NCBI GenBank assembly: GCA_021827465.1
Contig: JAKAVX010000079.1
Span: forward strand, 1 to 8,834
Source of the DNA: Deltaproteobacteria bacterium
GTDB taxonomy: Bacteria; Desulfobacterota_B; Binatia; Binatales; Binataceae
Reading direction: 5' to 3'
Length of the DNA stretch: 8,834 nt
Each line of letters begins with the position of its first letter. Positions within the stretch are counted from its first letter, which is position 1. Positions 1 through 6,596 of the stretch are shown piece by piece. The notes below the pieces were generated by a model, which did no database searches, had not been told where the DNA came from, and worked only from the letters and a program-made list of their open reading frames with translations. A program made the translations under genes and the position numbers.

Positions 1-14
1 CGCGGCGGCGCCGC

Positions 15-893
15 TCAAATCGCGTCCGAGATGCCCGGGATGAACAGCGGCTCCATCGCGTAGCGTGTGGCGTCGGCCTCCATCTCGGCGCGCGACGGCA
101 CTGCCACCGCTTCGCCCGCCGCGTTGAGGATGTCGCGCAGTATGGTCGTGTCGCTCGATGAATTCAGGAACAATCCCGGTCGGCTCAGCACGAAGTGCAC
201 CGCCCTGCGAATCGCGTCGCGGTCGCGAAGCGGTTCGTACCAACTGAACTTCCGCTCGCCGCCATTTTGCCATCGCCGGCGCGCCACCGATTTGATCGTC
301 TGGGTCGCAACGCCGCGCTCTCGGCAAATTGTCAGCAGAGCTTCCACGTCCGCCGCGTATTGCTCGATACCCATCATCGTGAAGTTGTACGGAAACAACA
401 CCGAGTCGAAGGCGAAGCGTTCGAGGCTTCGCCGATGCATCGCGGCGACGCGGGTCCCATGTCCGGTCACGCCGATAAACCGTACCAGCCCCTGCGCGCG
501 CGCCTCGACCAGCGCTTCAAGCGCGCCGCGCGGTCCGAGAGCCGTTTGCCATTCATTCTCATCGACGAGGTTGTGAAGCTGGATCAGATCCACATGGTCC
601 ACGCGCAGCCGCTCGAGCGAACGATGCAGACCGTCGCGCGCGCCGTCATAGGTGCGTTCTCCAGTCTTGGTCGCGAGAAAGAAATGTTTGCGATGCTCGC
701 GCATCCAGGGGCCGATTCTCAGTTCCGAGTCGCCGTACGCGGCGGCGGTGTCGATATGGTTGACGCCGTATTCGAGCAGGATGTCGAGGACGCGATCAGC
801 CTTCCCCTGCTTCATCGCGCCGAGCGCGGCGGCGCCGAAAATGACGCGTGTGCTTCGATGGCCGGTTCTCCCGAACTGAATGGTTTCAATCAC
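15..893 (-). CDS. Aldo/keto reductase family protein
   Basis: This is a probable cytosolic NAD(P)H-dependent oxidoreductase with a TIM-barrel fold that reduces aldehydes or ketones; the substrate cannot be told from sequence. The catalytic tetrad of the family is complete: Asp48 and Tyr53 in [12 protein letters not shown], Lys76 in FLATKTGE and His107 in VDLIQLHN. The length (292 aa) suits the shorter bacterial AKRs. I chose the GTG at 893 because a GAGG lies 6 nt upstream and the family-typical opening ([10 protein letters not shown]) begins right after it. An ATG at 926 in the same frame would add 11 residues without homology-like character (303 aa). The gene is transcribed away from the AI-2E-family gene and stops 14 bases from the window edge. 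It has no visible link to the sugar genes. The family call is sure; the start is moderately sure. Confidence 0.93.
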   Translation of the reverse strand: MIETIQFGRTGHRSTRVIFGAAALGAMKQGKADRVLDILLEYGVNHIDTAAAYGDSELRIGPWMREHRKHFFLATKTGERTYDGARDGLHRSLERLRVDHVDLIQLHNLVDENEWQTALGPRGALEALVEARAQGLVRFIGVTGHGTRVAAMHRRSLERFAFDSVLFPYNFTMMGIEQYAADVEALLTICRERGVATQTIKSVARRRWQNGGERKFSWYEPLRDRDAIRRAVHFVLSRPGLFLNSSSDTTILRDILNAAGEAVAVPSRAEMEADATRYAMEPLFIPGISDAI

Positions 894-897
894 GATG

Positions 898-903
898 CAC
901 CTC
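898..903 (-). promoter_or_regulatory. Ribosome binding site supporting the GTG start of the aldo/keto reductase
   Basis: On the minus strand this reads GAGGTG. Its GAGG core lies 6 nt before the GTG at 893. It is the only good Shine-Dalgarno match near either candidate start and favours the shorter protein. Confidence 0.45.
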
Positions 904-932
904 GGCGGATTGTTCTCATGGCACAAGGGTTA

Positions 933-961
933 ATTATCCCAAGCCGCACGCGAACCGCTAA
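933..961 (-). promoter_or_regulatory. Candidate sigma70-type promoter for the aldo/keto reductase
   Basis: On the minus strand a GATAAT (933-938, one mismatch to TATAAT) lies 17 nt downstream of a weak -35-like TTAGCG (956-961). Transcription would start near 926, leaving a leader of roughly 30 nt before the GTG start at 893. That fits the GTG better than the upstream ATG at 926. The -35 match is poor, so this is tentative. Confidence 0.28.
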
Positions 962-1065
962 CGGCGCCTTAGCCCCGGGCGACCAGAGTTTCAGGGGGCG
1001 GTTGCAACAAGGGGCGCTACGATGCCACAGGAAAAGGCAATCGTGCCCGGGCCGCATCTGGCGAT

Positions 1066-1070
1066 GGAGG
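1066..1070 (+). promoter_or_regulatory. Ribosome binding site favouring the ATG at 1082
   Basis: GGAGG lies 11 nt before the ATG at 1082. A weaker AAGGGG (1009-1014) lies 7 nt before an in-frame ATG at 1022, so the start of the transporter gene is not settled. Confidence 0.4.
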
Positions 1071-1081
1071 AAACTCAAGCG

Positions 1082-2134
1082 ATGAGTAATGACCTGTCTC
1101 GCGAGATGAAGCGATACACCGCAATCCTGGTGCTGTTGCTGCTTGCGGTTGGATGTTACCTGGTGGTGCGGCCTTTCGTCACTGCATTTCTCTGGGGCGG
1201 CATCATCGCGATTTCAACCTGGAGCCTTTACGGCCGCCTCCTGCATATTACCGGTGGACGGCGCGCGCTTTCGGCGACACTGATGAGTCTGGCGCTCGCC
1301 GCTGTCCTGCTGGCGCCGATCGCAGCGCTGGGCCTGCATCTTGCGGAAAGGTTGCCCGCGCTAAGCGAGCGCGCAGCCGATGTGCTGTCGGGCGGCGTAA
1401 GTCAGCCTCCGGAGTGGGTTTCGCGGATTCCGCTCGTCGGCAAATCCGCTGCCGCACGCTGGCGATCGATAGCTGGCAACCCGGAGCACGCGCGCGAGGC
1501 CCTTCTACCGCTGATCAAGCCGGTAAGGGAGTTCCTGGTCAATTTTTCTGCGGGCGTCGGCAGGGGCGTTCTGGAATTCGTGATGGCGTTGATGATTGCG
1601 GGCATGCTTTACGTCCGGGGCGAGGGTCTCGGCGACGGCCTGTATCGAATCGCGCAGCATCTTGGCGGCGAGGTCGGTAGCCGGCAAGTCGCCGTGGTCG
1701 AGTCCACCGTGCGCGGTGTATTCAAAGGTGTAATTGGCACGTCCGCAGTGCAGGCAATACTTGCCGCAATCGGGTTCTGGCTGGCCGGTGTGCCTCGACC
1801 GGTTCTTCTTGGGATCGCTACCTTCTTCGTTTCGGTAGTGCCGGGGGGACCCACGATACTCTGCCTCCCGGCGGCGATATGGCTTGATGCGAACGGCAGT
1901 GCCGGTTGGGCGGTCTTCACGGCGATCTGGGGTCTGGTTGTCATTGTCGGCGGCGACAATTTTATCCGTCCGCTGTTGATCGGCAGGGGAGTGGAAGCGC
2001 CGTTTATCCTGATTCTGCTCGGCGTGATCGGCGGAGTCTTTGCCTTTGGTTTTCTCGGTATCTTTATCGGTCCGACGCTACTGGCGGTCGCGCATAATCT
2101 GCTTCGCGGCTGGATTGCCGGCATGGAGGCCTGA
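1082..2134 (+). CDS. AI-2E family transporter (PerM/YdiK-like membrane protein)
   Basis: This is a multi-pass inner-membrane protein of the AI-2E exporter (UPF0118/PerM) superfamily. Members have been linked to export of autoinducer-2 or to ion/proton antiport; the substrate here is unknown. The sequence has the family layout. Hydrophobic segments sit near residues 13-45 and 62-85. A soluble amphipathic stretch follows at about 88-150, and a run of C-terminal membrane helices contains VVPGGP and the signature DNFIRPLLIG (residues 292-301). The length of 350 aa is normal and the N-terminal part resembles E. coli YdiK. An in-frame ATG at 1022 would give 370 aa; I prefer 1082 because of the GGAGG upstream and because the first membrane helix then begins soon after the start. 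It is divergent from the aldo/keto reductase and separated from the sugar operon by 274 bp. The family call is firm, the transported molecule is not. Confidence 0.9.
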   Translation: MSNDLSREMKRYTAILVLLLLAVGCYLVVRPFVTAFLWGGIIAISTWSLYGRLLHITGGRRALSATLMSLALAAVLLAPIAALGLHLAERLPALSERAADVLSGGVSQPPEWVSRIPLVGKSAAARWRSIAGNPEHAREALLPLIKPVREFLVNFSAGVGRGVLEFVMALMIAGMLYVRGEGLGDGLYRIAQHLGGEVGSRQVAVVESTVRGVFKGVIGTSAVQAILAAIGFWLAGVPRPVLLGIATFFVSVVPGGPTILCLPAAIWLDANGSAGWAVFTAIWGLVVIVGGDNFIRPLLIGRGVEAPFILILLGVIGGVFAFGFLGIFIGPTLLAVAHNLLRGWIAGMEA

Positions 2135-2408
2135 TTCGGCGGGCCGGTCCTCACCTCGATTTAGCAGTGTCCAGCGAAAAGCTTCGCGCGTCATCAACGA
2201 TAGGTCTCTGGAATTGGTGTCGGCCTCCGGCGGAGCAATTCAGTGGTCGTCGCGTATTTTGGGGCGCAACTGCCAGCGTTGAGAAGGCAAAACAAATTGA
2301 GAATTCGGTCAAGAAATTTAGAGAACGCTTCGACTGCTTACAGTAAGCCAAGCAAATTAAAGGTTTTGCAATAAGACTGCTTGCACGCTAACTAAGAGGG
2401 TGTCGGGG
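2135..2408. other. AT-rich intergenic region ahead of the sugar operon; probable promoter region
   Basis: This is the longest non-coding stretch in the window. Its last 120 bases (2281-2400) are about 40% G+C against about 60% around it, as expected for a promoter region of the six genes that follow. It holds a 13-base dyad (GCTTACAGTAAGC, 2336-2348) and two copies of GACTGCTT (2332-2339 and 2375-2382) 43 bp apart. I found no -35/-10 pair good enough to name. No convincing ORF and no clear terminator for the upstream transporter gene were seen. Confidence 0.4.
2396..2400 (+). promoter_or_regulatory. Ribosome binding site deciding the ATG at 2409
   Basis: GAGGG lies 8 nt before the ATG at 2409. 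The in-frame GTG at 2400 overlaps this site, so the ATG three codons later is the better start. Confidence 0.5.
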
Positions 2409-3743
2409 ATGGTCGGTGTGAGTACGCAAGGCGGTCCGGATCTGAACCTGCTTGGCGAGAAAATGTACGCCCTGATTGCCGAGCTTTATCCGATATGCCG
2501 CAGCATCACCGGCGACGGAATCAGGGAAACGCTGCGTGGCCTGAAGCGCTGCATCCCGCTGACCCTGCATGAAGTTCCATCGGGTACCGAGGTGTTCGAT
2601 TGGACGGTGCCACGCGAGTGGAACATCCGCGACGCCTGGGTGAAAAATTCCAAGGGCGAGCGGGTGATCGATTTCCAAGAATCGAATCTGCATGTCGTCA
2701 GCTACAGCGTGCCCGTGCGGAAGAAAATGTCCCTGGAGGAGCTGAAACCGCACCTGTTCACCCTGCCGGAGCATCCCGACTGGATTCCCTACCGGACCAG
2801 TTATTACAGGGAAAACTGGGGATTCTGCCTGGCGCATCGGCGGTTTCTGGAACTCGCTGAGGAGGAGTACGAAGTCTGTATCGACGCGTCCTTGCAGGAT
2901 GGCCATCTGTCCTATGGTGAATACTACATTCCGGGACAGAGTACCGACGAAGTGTTGATTTCCGCGCACGCCTGCCATCCCTCGCTCGCGAACGAGGCTT
3001 TGTCCGGCATCGTGATTAGCGCGTTCCTTGCGCGGTATCTCGCGTCGACACAGAACAGATATTCGTATCGATTCATATTCATTCCGGCGACGATCGGCTC
3101 GATTACGTGGCTGAGCCTGAATGAAAGAAATCTCTCCCGTATCAAGCATGGACTGGTGTTGACCAGCGGAGGCGACGATGGTGCGCTTTCGTACAAACGA
3201 AGCCGGCACGGTGAGGCGGAAATCGATCGCACGGCGGCTTTTGTGACCGGGCAATCCGGGCAGGAAGCGCAGGTGACGGATTTCTCTCCCTACGGCTACG
3301 ACGAGCGGCAGTTCTGCTCGCCGGGGTTCAATCTGCCGGTTGGCCGCTTGTGCCGAAAAGTCCACGGCACTTATCCGGAATATCATACTTCCGCCGACAA
3401 CATGGATTTCGTGCACCCGGATTCTCTGGCCGATACCTTCAAGGTATGTCTTGCGATCTTTTCGGTGCTCGAAAGGAACCGCACCTACCTGAATTTGAAT
3501 CCCAAGTGCGAACCGCAACTGAGCAAGAGAGGACTGTACAGGACGATAGGGGGACAGCATTCCGGAGCGGAATTGAACGAGATGGCGGTGCTATGGGTAC
3601 TGAACTTCTCCGATGGAAAGCACTCGATACTGGACATCACGGAGCGCTCGGGCATCGCTTTCGATCAGCTTCATCGCGCTGCGAGTGCGCTTCGGGAATG
3701 CGGGCTTCTCGAGGAACTCGCGCCCCAGGGCGCGAGGAGCTAG
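2409..3743 (+). CDS. DUF4910/DUF2172 aminopeptidase-like protein with C-terminal winged helix
   Basis: This protein of 444 aa has the layout of the DUF4910 family: a zinc-aminopeptidase-like (M28-related) catalytic fold, an inserted DUF2172 domain and a C-terminal winged helix. Recognisable blocks are SGTEVFDWTVPREWNI near the N-terminus, HACHPSLANEALSG at residues 187-200, a GGDDGALSYKRSRHG segment, YDERQFCSPGFNLPVG, and EYHTSADN ending at Asn331. His190 and His326 are plausible metal ligands. Residues of about 389-437 (from NEMAVLWVLNF on) look like the winged helix. No signal peptide or membrane helix is seen, so it should be cytosolic. Proteins of this family often occur in polysaccharide gene clusters, but to my knowledge no reaction is established. 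Possible roles are amide hydrolysis (deacylation or peptide removal) on a sugar precursor. It is the first gene of the plus-strand run and ends 15 nt before the SDR. The family call is firm; the function is unknown. Confidence 0.88.
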   Translation: MVGVSTQGGPDLNLLGEKMYALIAELYPICRSITGDGIRETLRGLKRCIPLTLHEVPSGTEVFDWTVPREWNIRDAWVKNSKGERVIDFQESNLHVVSYSVPVRKKMSLEELKPHLFTLPEHPDWIPYRTSYYRENWGFCLAHRRFLELAEEEYEVCIDASLQDGHLSYGEYYIPGQSTDEVLISAHACHPSLANEALSGIVISAFLARYLASTQNRYSYRFIFIPATIGSITWLSLNERNLSRIKHGLVLTSGGDDGALSYKRSRHGEAEIDRTAAFVTGQSGQEAQVTDFSPYGYDERQFCSPGFNLPVGRLCRKVHGTYPEYHTSADNMDFVHPDSLADTFKVCLAIFSVLERNRTYLNLNPKCEPQLSKRGLYRTIGGQHSGAELNEMAVLWVLNFSDGKHSILDITERSGIAFDQLHRAASALRECGLLEELAPQGARS

Positions 3744-3758
3744 CGGACGGTCTTAGTC

Positions 3759-4484
3759 ATGGCGGCGCTGAGGCATCAGGTTGCCGTGGTTACCGGGGCG
3801 AGTAGCGGTATCGGGCGGGCGATTGCGCTTGGTCTGGCGCGCGAAGGCGTTACGCTGCACATGGTGGGACGCCGGACCGATGCTCTGGACGCGGTCGCAC
3901 AACAGGCGCGGGAGAGAGTCTCGGAAGTCGCGACTCATAGCGTCGACCTTGAAGATGTAGCGCAAATCGGCGCTCTGGCGTCGGCACTTTGCCGCCGATG
4001 CGACGGGATCGATTTGCTTATACATAGCGCGGGTGTTTTTGCGATGGGGCCGGTAGAGACTGCGCCCGTGTCGGAACTGGATCGGCAGTATCGGGTCAAT
4101 GTTCGGGCGCCCTATCTGCTGACGCAACTACTGCTGCCTCTGTTGCGCGCACGGAAAGGGCAGATCGCATTTATCAATTCGAGCGTGGGTCTGACCACGC
4201 GCGCAGGTATCTCCCAGTACTCCGCGACCAAGCATGCTCTCAAGGCCGTCGCCGATAGCCTGCGAGCCGAGGTCAACGGGGACGGGATTCGGGTTTTAAG
4301 CGTGTATCCCGGGCGAACCGCCACGCCGCAGCAGGCGGCAATTCACGAAATCGAATGCAAGCCGTATTGTCCGGAGCTGCTGATGCAGCCTGAAGACGTC
4401 GCGGCAATGATCATTCAGGCATTAAAAGCCGAAACGACGGCGGAAGTTACAGACATCAATATACGCCCGCTGAGGAAGAACTGA
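3759..4484 (+). CDS. Classical SDR family NAD(P)-dependent oxidoreductase
   Basis: This is a 241-residue short-chain dehydrogenase/reductase, the usual size for a classical SDR. The cofactor motif TGASSGIG is at residues 12-19. The NNAG motif appears as HSAG (89-92). The active site is visible as Ser141/Ser142, Tyr154 and Lys158 (YSATK). A basic pair (GRR) at the end of the second beta strand suggests NADP(H). The C-terminus EVTDINIRPLRKN is like that of several YdfG-like SDRs. The ATG at 3759 is the only start available after the in-frame stop at 3741. It lacks a good Shine-Dalgarno (only GGACGG 8 nt away), so it may rely on translational coupling to the DUF4910 gene 15 nt upstream. It could reduce a keto group in the same pathway as the genes around it, but the substrate cannot be read from the sequence. 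Confidence 0.9.
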   Translation: MAALRHQVAVVTGASSGIGRAIALGLAREGVTLHMVGRRTDALDAVAQQARERVSEVATHSVDLEDVAQIGALASALCRRCDGIDLLIHSAGVFAMGPVETAPVSELDRQYRVNVRAPYLLTQLLLPLLRARKGQIAFINSSVGLTTRAGISQYSATKHALKAVADSLRAEVNGDGIRVLSVYPGRTATPQQAAIHEIECKPYCPELLMQPEDVAAMIIQALKAETTAEVTDINIRPLRKN

Positions 4485-4550
4485 CGGCTTCGCAATAAGG
4501 ATCGAGATTGGGATTCGGAAAACCAGGGGTGGAAATCTGATTTAGGAACG

Positions 4551-4556
4551 TAGAAT
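4551..4556 (+). promoter_or_regulatory. Candidate -10 element upstream of rfbF
   Basis: TAGAAT (one mismatch to TATAAT) lies in the 122-bp gap before rfbF, about 50 nt ahead of its ATG. No good -35 element is spaced correctly: TTGGGA at 4508 is too far away, and the bases 16-17 nt upstream match poorly. It could mark an internal promoter for the four-gene sugar cassette, but the evidence is weak. Confidence 0.2.
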
Positions 4557-4606
4557 CGGACGGGGCAGGCAGATCGATCATTGCGCGCATCGAGAGGAGT
4601 TGGCTC

Positions 4607-5413
4607 ATGAAGGTAGTGATTCTGGCTGGAGGTCTTGGTACCCGCTTGCACGAAGAGACAGAGTTCCGGCCCAAACCAATGGTTGAGATCGGCGGGCGGC
4701 CGATTCTCTGGCACATTATGAAGATCTACGCGTACTACGGGCACACCGACTTCGTGGTCTGTCTCGGATACAAGGGCGACGTCATCCGCGACTACTTCGT
4801 CAACTACGAAATTCGCAACCGTGATTTTACCGTTACCCTCGGCTCCAATCAGATCGACATACTCAACGACCACGAGGAAAAGGGCTGGAACGTTACGTTG
4901 GCCGAGACCGGCGACAAGACGCAAACCGCCGGCAGAATCGGACGCGTTGCCAAGTACGTGGGCCAGAGCACCTTCCTGATGACGTACGGCGACGGTGTGG
5001 CCGACGTCGATATCGACAAACTGATTGATTTTCATCGCCGCCACGGAAAACTTGCGACGGTTACAGCGGTGCGGCCATCGTCGCGCTTCGGTGAGTTGTC
5101 GATCAGGGACGGGACAGTTACCGCCTTTCGCGAGAAGCCGCAGGTGACCGAGGGTTGGGTAAACGGTGGTTTTTTGGTCCTTGAGCCGGGCGTGTTGGAC
5201 CTTATCAAGCGCGACGAGGACACGCTCGAGGACGTGATATTGGGGCAACTAGCCGCGCGCCAGCAACTCGCGGTCTACCAGCACCAGGGCTTCTGGCAGT
5301 GCATGGACAACATGCGCGAGATGCTGCTCTTGAACGATATGTGGGCGAAGGGCCGCGCGCCATGGAAAATCTGGGCGAATGGCGAGCCTATCGTCATGCA
5401 GAAGGCGGTTTGA
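4607..5413 (+). CDS. rfbF: Glucose-1-phosphate cytidylyltransferase
   Basis: RfbF (EC 2.7.7.33) joins CTP and alpha-D-glucose 1-phosphate to give CDP-glucose and pyrophosphate, the entry step to CDP-linked 6-deoxy and dideoxy sugars. The sequence is a clear match throughout: the nucleotide-binding loop GGLGTRL (residues 8-14), the FRPKPM block (Lys23), GGRPILWHIMKIYAYYGHTD, LGYKGDVIRDYF and the metal-site motif YGDGVAD (127-133, Asp129). The second metal-binding aspartate is Asp234 in QCMDNMREM. It has 268 aa against about 257 in Salmonella. A strong GAGAGGAG (4592-4599) lies 7 nt before the ATG. It is the third gene of the plus-strand run and the first of the core sugar cassette; the next gene starts about 30 nt after its stop. 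Identification is close to certain. Confidence 0.96.
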   Translation: MKVVILAGGLGTRLHEETEFRPKPMVEIGGRPILWHIMKIYAYYGHTDFVVCLGYKGDVIRDYFVNYEIRNRDFTVTLGSNQIDILNDHEEKGWNVTLAETGDKTQTAGRIGRVAKYVGQSTFLMTYGDGVADVDIDKLIDFHRRHGKLATVTAVRPSSRFGELSIRDGTVTAFREKPQVTEGWVNGGFLVLEPGVLDLIKRDEDTLEDVILGQLAARQQLAVYQHQGFWQCMDNMREMLLLNDMWAKGRAPWKIWANGEPIVMQKAV

Positions 5414-5428
5414 CGGGCAATCAGCTAC

Positions 5429-5434
5429 GGGAGA
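5429..5434 (+). promoter_or_regulatory. Ribosome binding site deciding the GTG start of the epimerase/reductase
   Basis: GGGAGA lies 8 nt before the GTG at 5443. This supports the GTG over the in-frame ATG at 5299, which lies inside rfbF, and over a TTG at 5410 that overlaps the rfbF stop. Confidence 0.55.
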
Positions 5435-5442
5435 CGGTTCCT

Positions 5443-6507
5443 GTGTCAAAGCAAACGCTGAGAGTGCTGTTGACGGGTCACGACGGATATATCGGTTCGG
5501 TGATGGGACCGTTCCTCGCCGCGCAGGGTCATCGGATAGTCGGTCTGGACACCGGGTTTTTCGAGAACTGCGATCTGCGCAAGGATTCGCCCGGGTTTTC
5601 CGTCGTGCGCAAGGACATTCGAGATATCGACCGTGCGGACCTCGAAGGCTTCGACGCGGTGATTCATCTGGCCGCGCTATGCAACGATCCGCTCGGACAG
5701 ATCAATCCCGACCTTACGATGGAGATCAATCACGCGGCCTCGGTGCGGCTGGCGTCGCTCGCCAGGGATGCGGGCGTCAAGCGGTTTCTTTATTCGTCGT
5801 CCTGCTCGATGTACGGCGCGGCGGGAGAGGCCGTGCTGACCGAAGAGGCGGAACTTAGTCCGCTGACGGCTTACGCGTTATCCAAGGTCCGTTCCGAGGC
5901 CGACATCTCACACCTTGCGACGTCGGCCTTCAGCCCGGTGTTCCTGCGCAACGCGACCGCCTACGGAGCCTCGGCGCGGCTTCGTGCCGACGTGGTGCTT
6001 AACAATCTCACCTGCTGGGCATTTGCGACCGGCAGGATAAAGATAATGAGCGACGGCACTCCGTGGCGTCCGATCGTTCATATCGAGGACATATCGCGCG
6101 CTTTTGCCGCCGCCCTGATTGCTCCGGTCGAGAATATCCATAACCAGGCGCTGAATATCGGGGTCAACGGCGAGAATTATCAGGTGCGCGAGCTTGCCGA
6201 CATAGTACAAGGGGAAATGCCGGATTGCGTTGTCGAATACGCCGGCCAGGGGGGTCCCGACCCGCGCAACTACCGGGTGGATTTCAGCAAGGCGAAGCGG
6301 CTGCTCCCTGACTTTCATCCCGAGTGGAATGCGCGCCGCGGCGTCAGGGAACTGCTCGACGCACTCAAGGCAAGCGCAGGCTCCCGGGAAGGGTTTCTCG
6401 ACGGCAAGTTCACACGGCTGGTGCGTCTGCGCCATCTGATGGAGAGCGCTCGGCTGAATTCGTCGCTTCGATGGCAGGAGGCCGGCTCCTCGGCGGTATC
6501 GGCCTGA
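5443..6507 (+). CDS. NAD-dependent epimerase/dehydratase family protein (nucleotide-sugar extended SDR)
   Basis: This is an extended SDR acting on nucleotide sugars in the cytosol, of the kind found beside rfbF and sugar C-methyltransferases. The Rossmann motif TGHDGYIG covers residues 11-18. VIHLAALCNDPLGQINPDLT follows. The catalytic site reads SSSCSMYG (118-125) with Tyr144 and Lys148 (YALSK). NATAYG and GTPWRPIVHIEDISRAF form the substrate-domain blocks. The positions that hold Asp-Glu in 4,6-dehydratases (TDE in RmlB) are Cys121 and Ser122 here, so it should be an epimerase or 4-ketoreductase and not the missing CDP-glucose 4,6-dehydratase. The start is the GTG at 5443 (354 aa): it has a Shine-Dalgarno and directly precedes the Rossmann strand, whereas the longer frame overlaps rfbF by over 110 bp. 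The C-terminal part (FTRLVRLRHLMESARLNSSLRW) is intact. The exact reaction is inferred from context. Confidence 0.9.
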   Translation: MSKQTLRVLLTGHDGYIGSVMGPFLAAQGHRIVGLDTGFFENCDLRKDSPGFSVVRKDIRDIDRADLEGFDAVIHLAALCNDPLGQINPDLTMEINHAASVRLASLARDAGVKRFLYSSSCSMYGAAGEAVLTEEAELSPLTAYALSKVRSEADISHLATSAFSPVFLRNATAYGASARLRADVVLNNLTCWAFATGRIKIMSDGTPWRPIVHIEDISRAFAAALIAPVENIHNQALNIGVNGENYQVRELADIVQGEMPDCVVEYAGQGGPDPRNYRVDFSKAKRLLPDFHPEWNARRGVRELLDALKASAGSREGFLDGKFTRLVRLRHLMESARLNSSLRWQEAGSSAVSA

Positions 6508-6579
6508 GAAGGCGCATGCGGCTCGGCGCGGCCGGGTGCGCGCTTGACGCTCGGGCCGTGAGTCTTTCGGTGCTTCGAC

Positions 6580-6585
6580 AAGGGG
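6580..6585 (+). promoter_or_regulatory. Ribosome binding site for the C-methyltransferase
   Basis: AAGGGG lies 11 nt before the GTG at 6597. It is too close to the GTG at 6588, and the ATG at 6618 has no Shine-Dalgarno. The choice of 6597 is therefore the best but not a certain one. Confidence 0.4.
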
Positions 6586-6596
6586 ATGTGAACCAC

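Noticed and set aside
5..14. GCGGCGCCGC palindrome next to the aldo/keto reductase stop
   Set aside because: It is a perfect 10-base palindrome but has no loop, and the window edge cuts the context, so a terminator cannot be judged.
195..1085. 296-codon open frame on the plus strand opposite the aldo/keto reductase
   Set aside because: It is antisense to a gene with a complete catalytic tetrad, runs through the divergent intergenic region and shows no domain.
2366..2394. TTGCAA with TAACTA, 17 nt apart, as a promoter for the DUF4910 gene
   Set aside because: The -10 matches only two of six consensus positions, and the transcript would start at about the ribosome binding site.
2388..3560. 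390-codon open frame on the minus strand opposite the DUF4910 gene
   Set aside because: Its translation shows no recognisable domain and it lies wholly antisense to a well-supported gene. Long antisense frames are common in GC-rich DNA.
4415..5248. 277-codon minus-strand frame opposite rfbF
   Set aside because: It is a shadow of rfbF and the end of the SDR gene, with no domain-like sequence.
5299..5442. N-terminal extension of the epimerase from the ATG at 5299
   Set aside because: It would overlap rfbF by over 110 bp and adds 48 residues unlike the family. The GTG at 5443 has a Shine-Dalgarno and directly precedes the Rossmann strand.
6543..6571. TTGACG as a -35 element in the gap before the C-methyltransferase
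   Set aside because: The hexamer is close to consensus, but the bases 17 nt downstream (TCGGTG) are no -10 element. Read-through from the previous gene explains expression.
6324..6596. Upstream part of the open frame of the C-methyltransferase, a possible fused domain
   Set aside because: It overlaps the end of the epimerase in another frame and is Arg/Gly-rich without any motif. Family homology begins only after about 6618.
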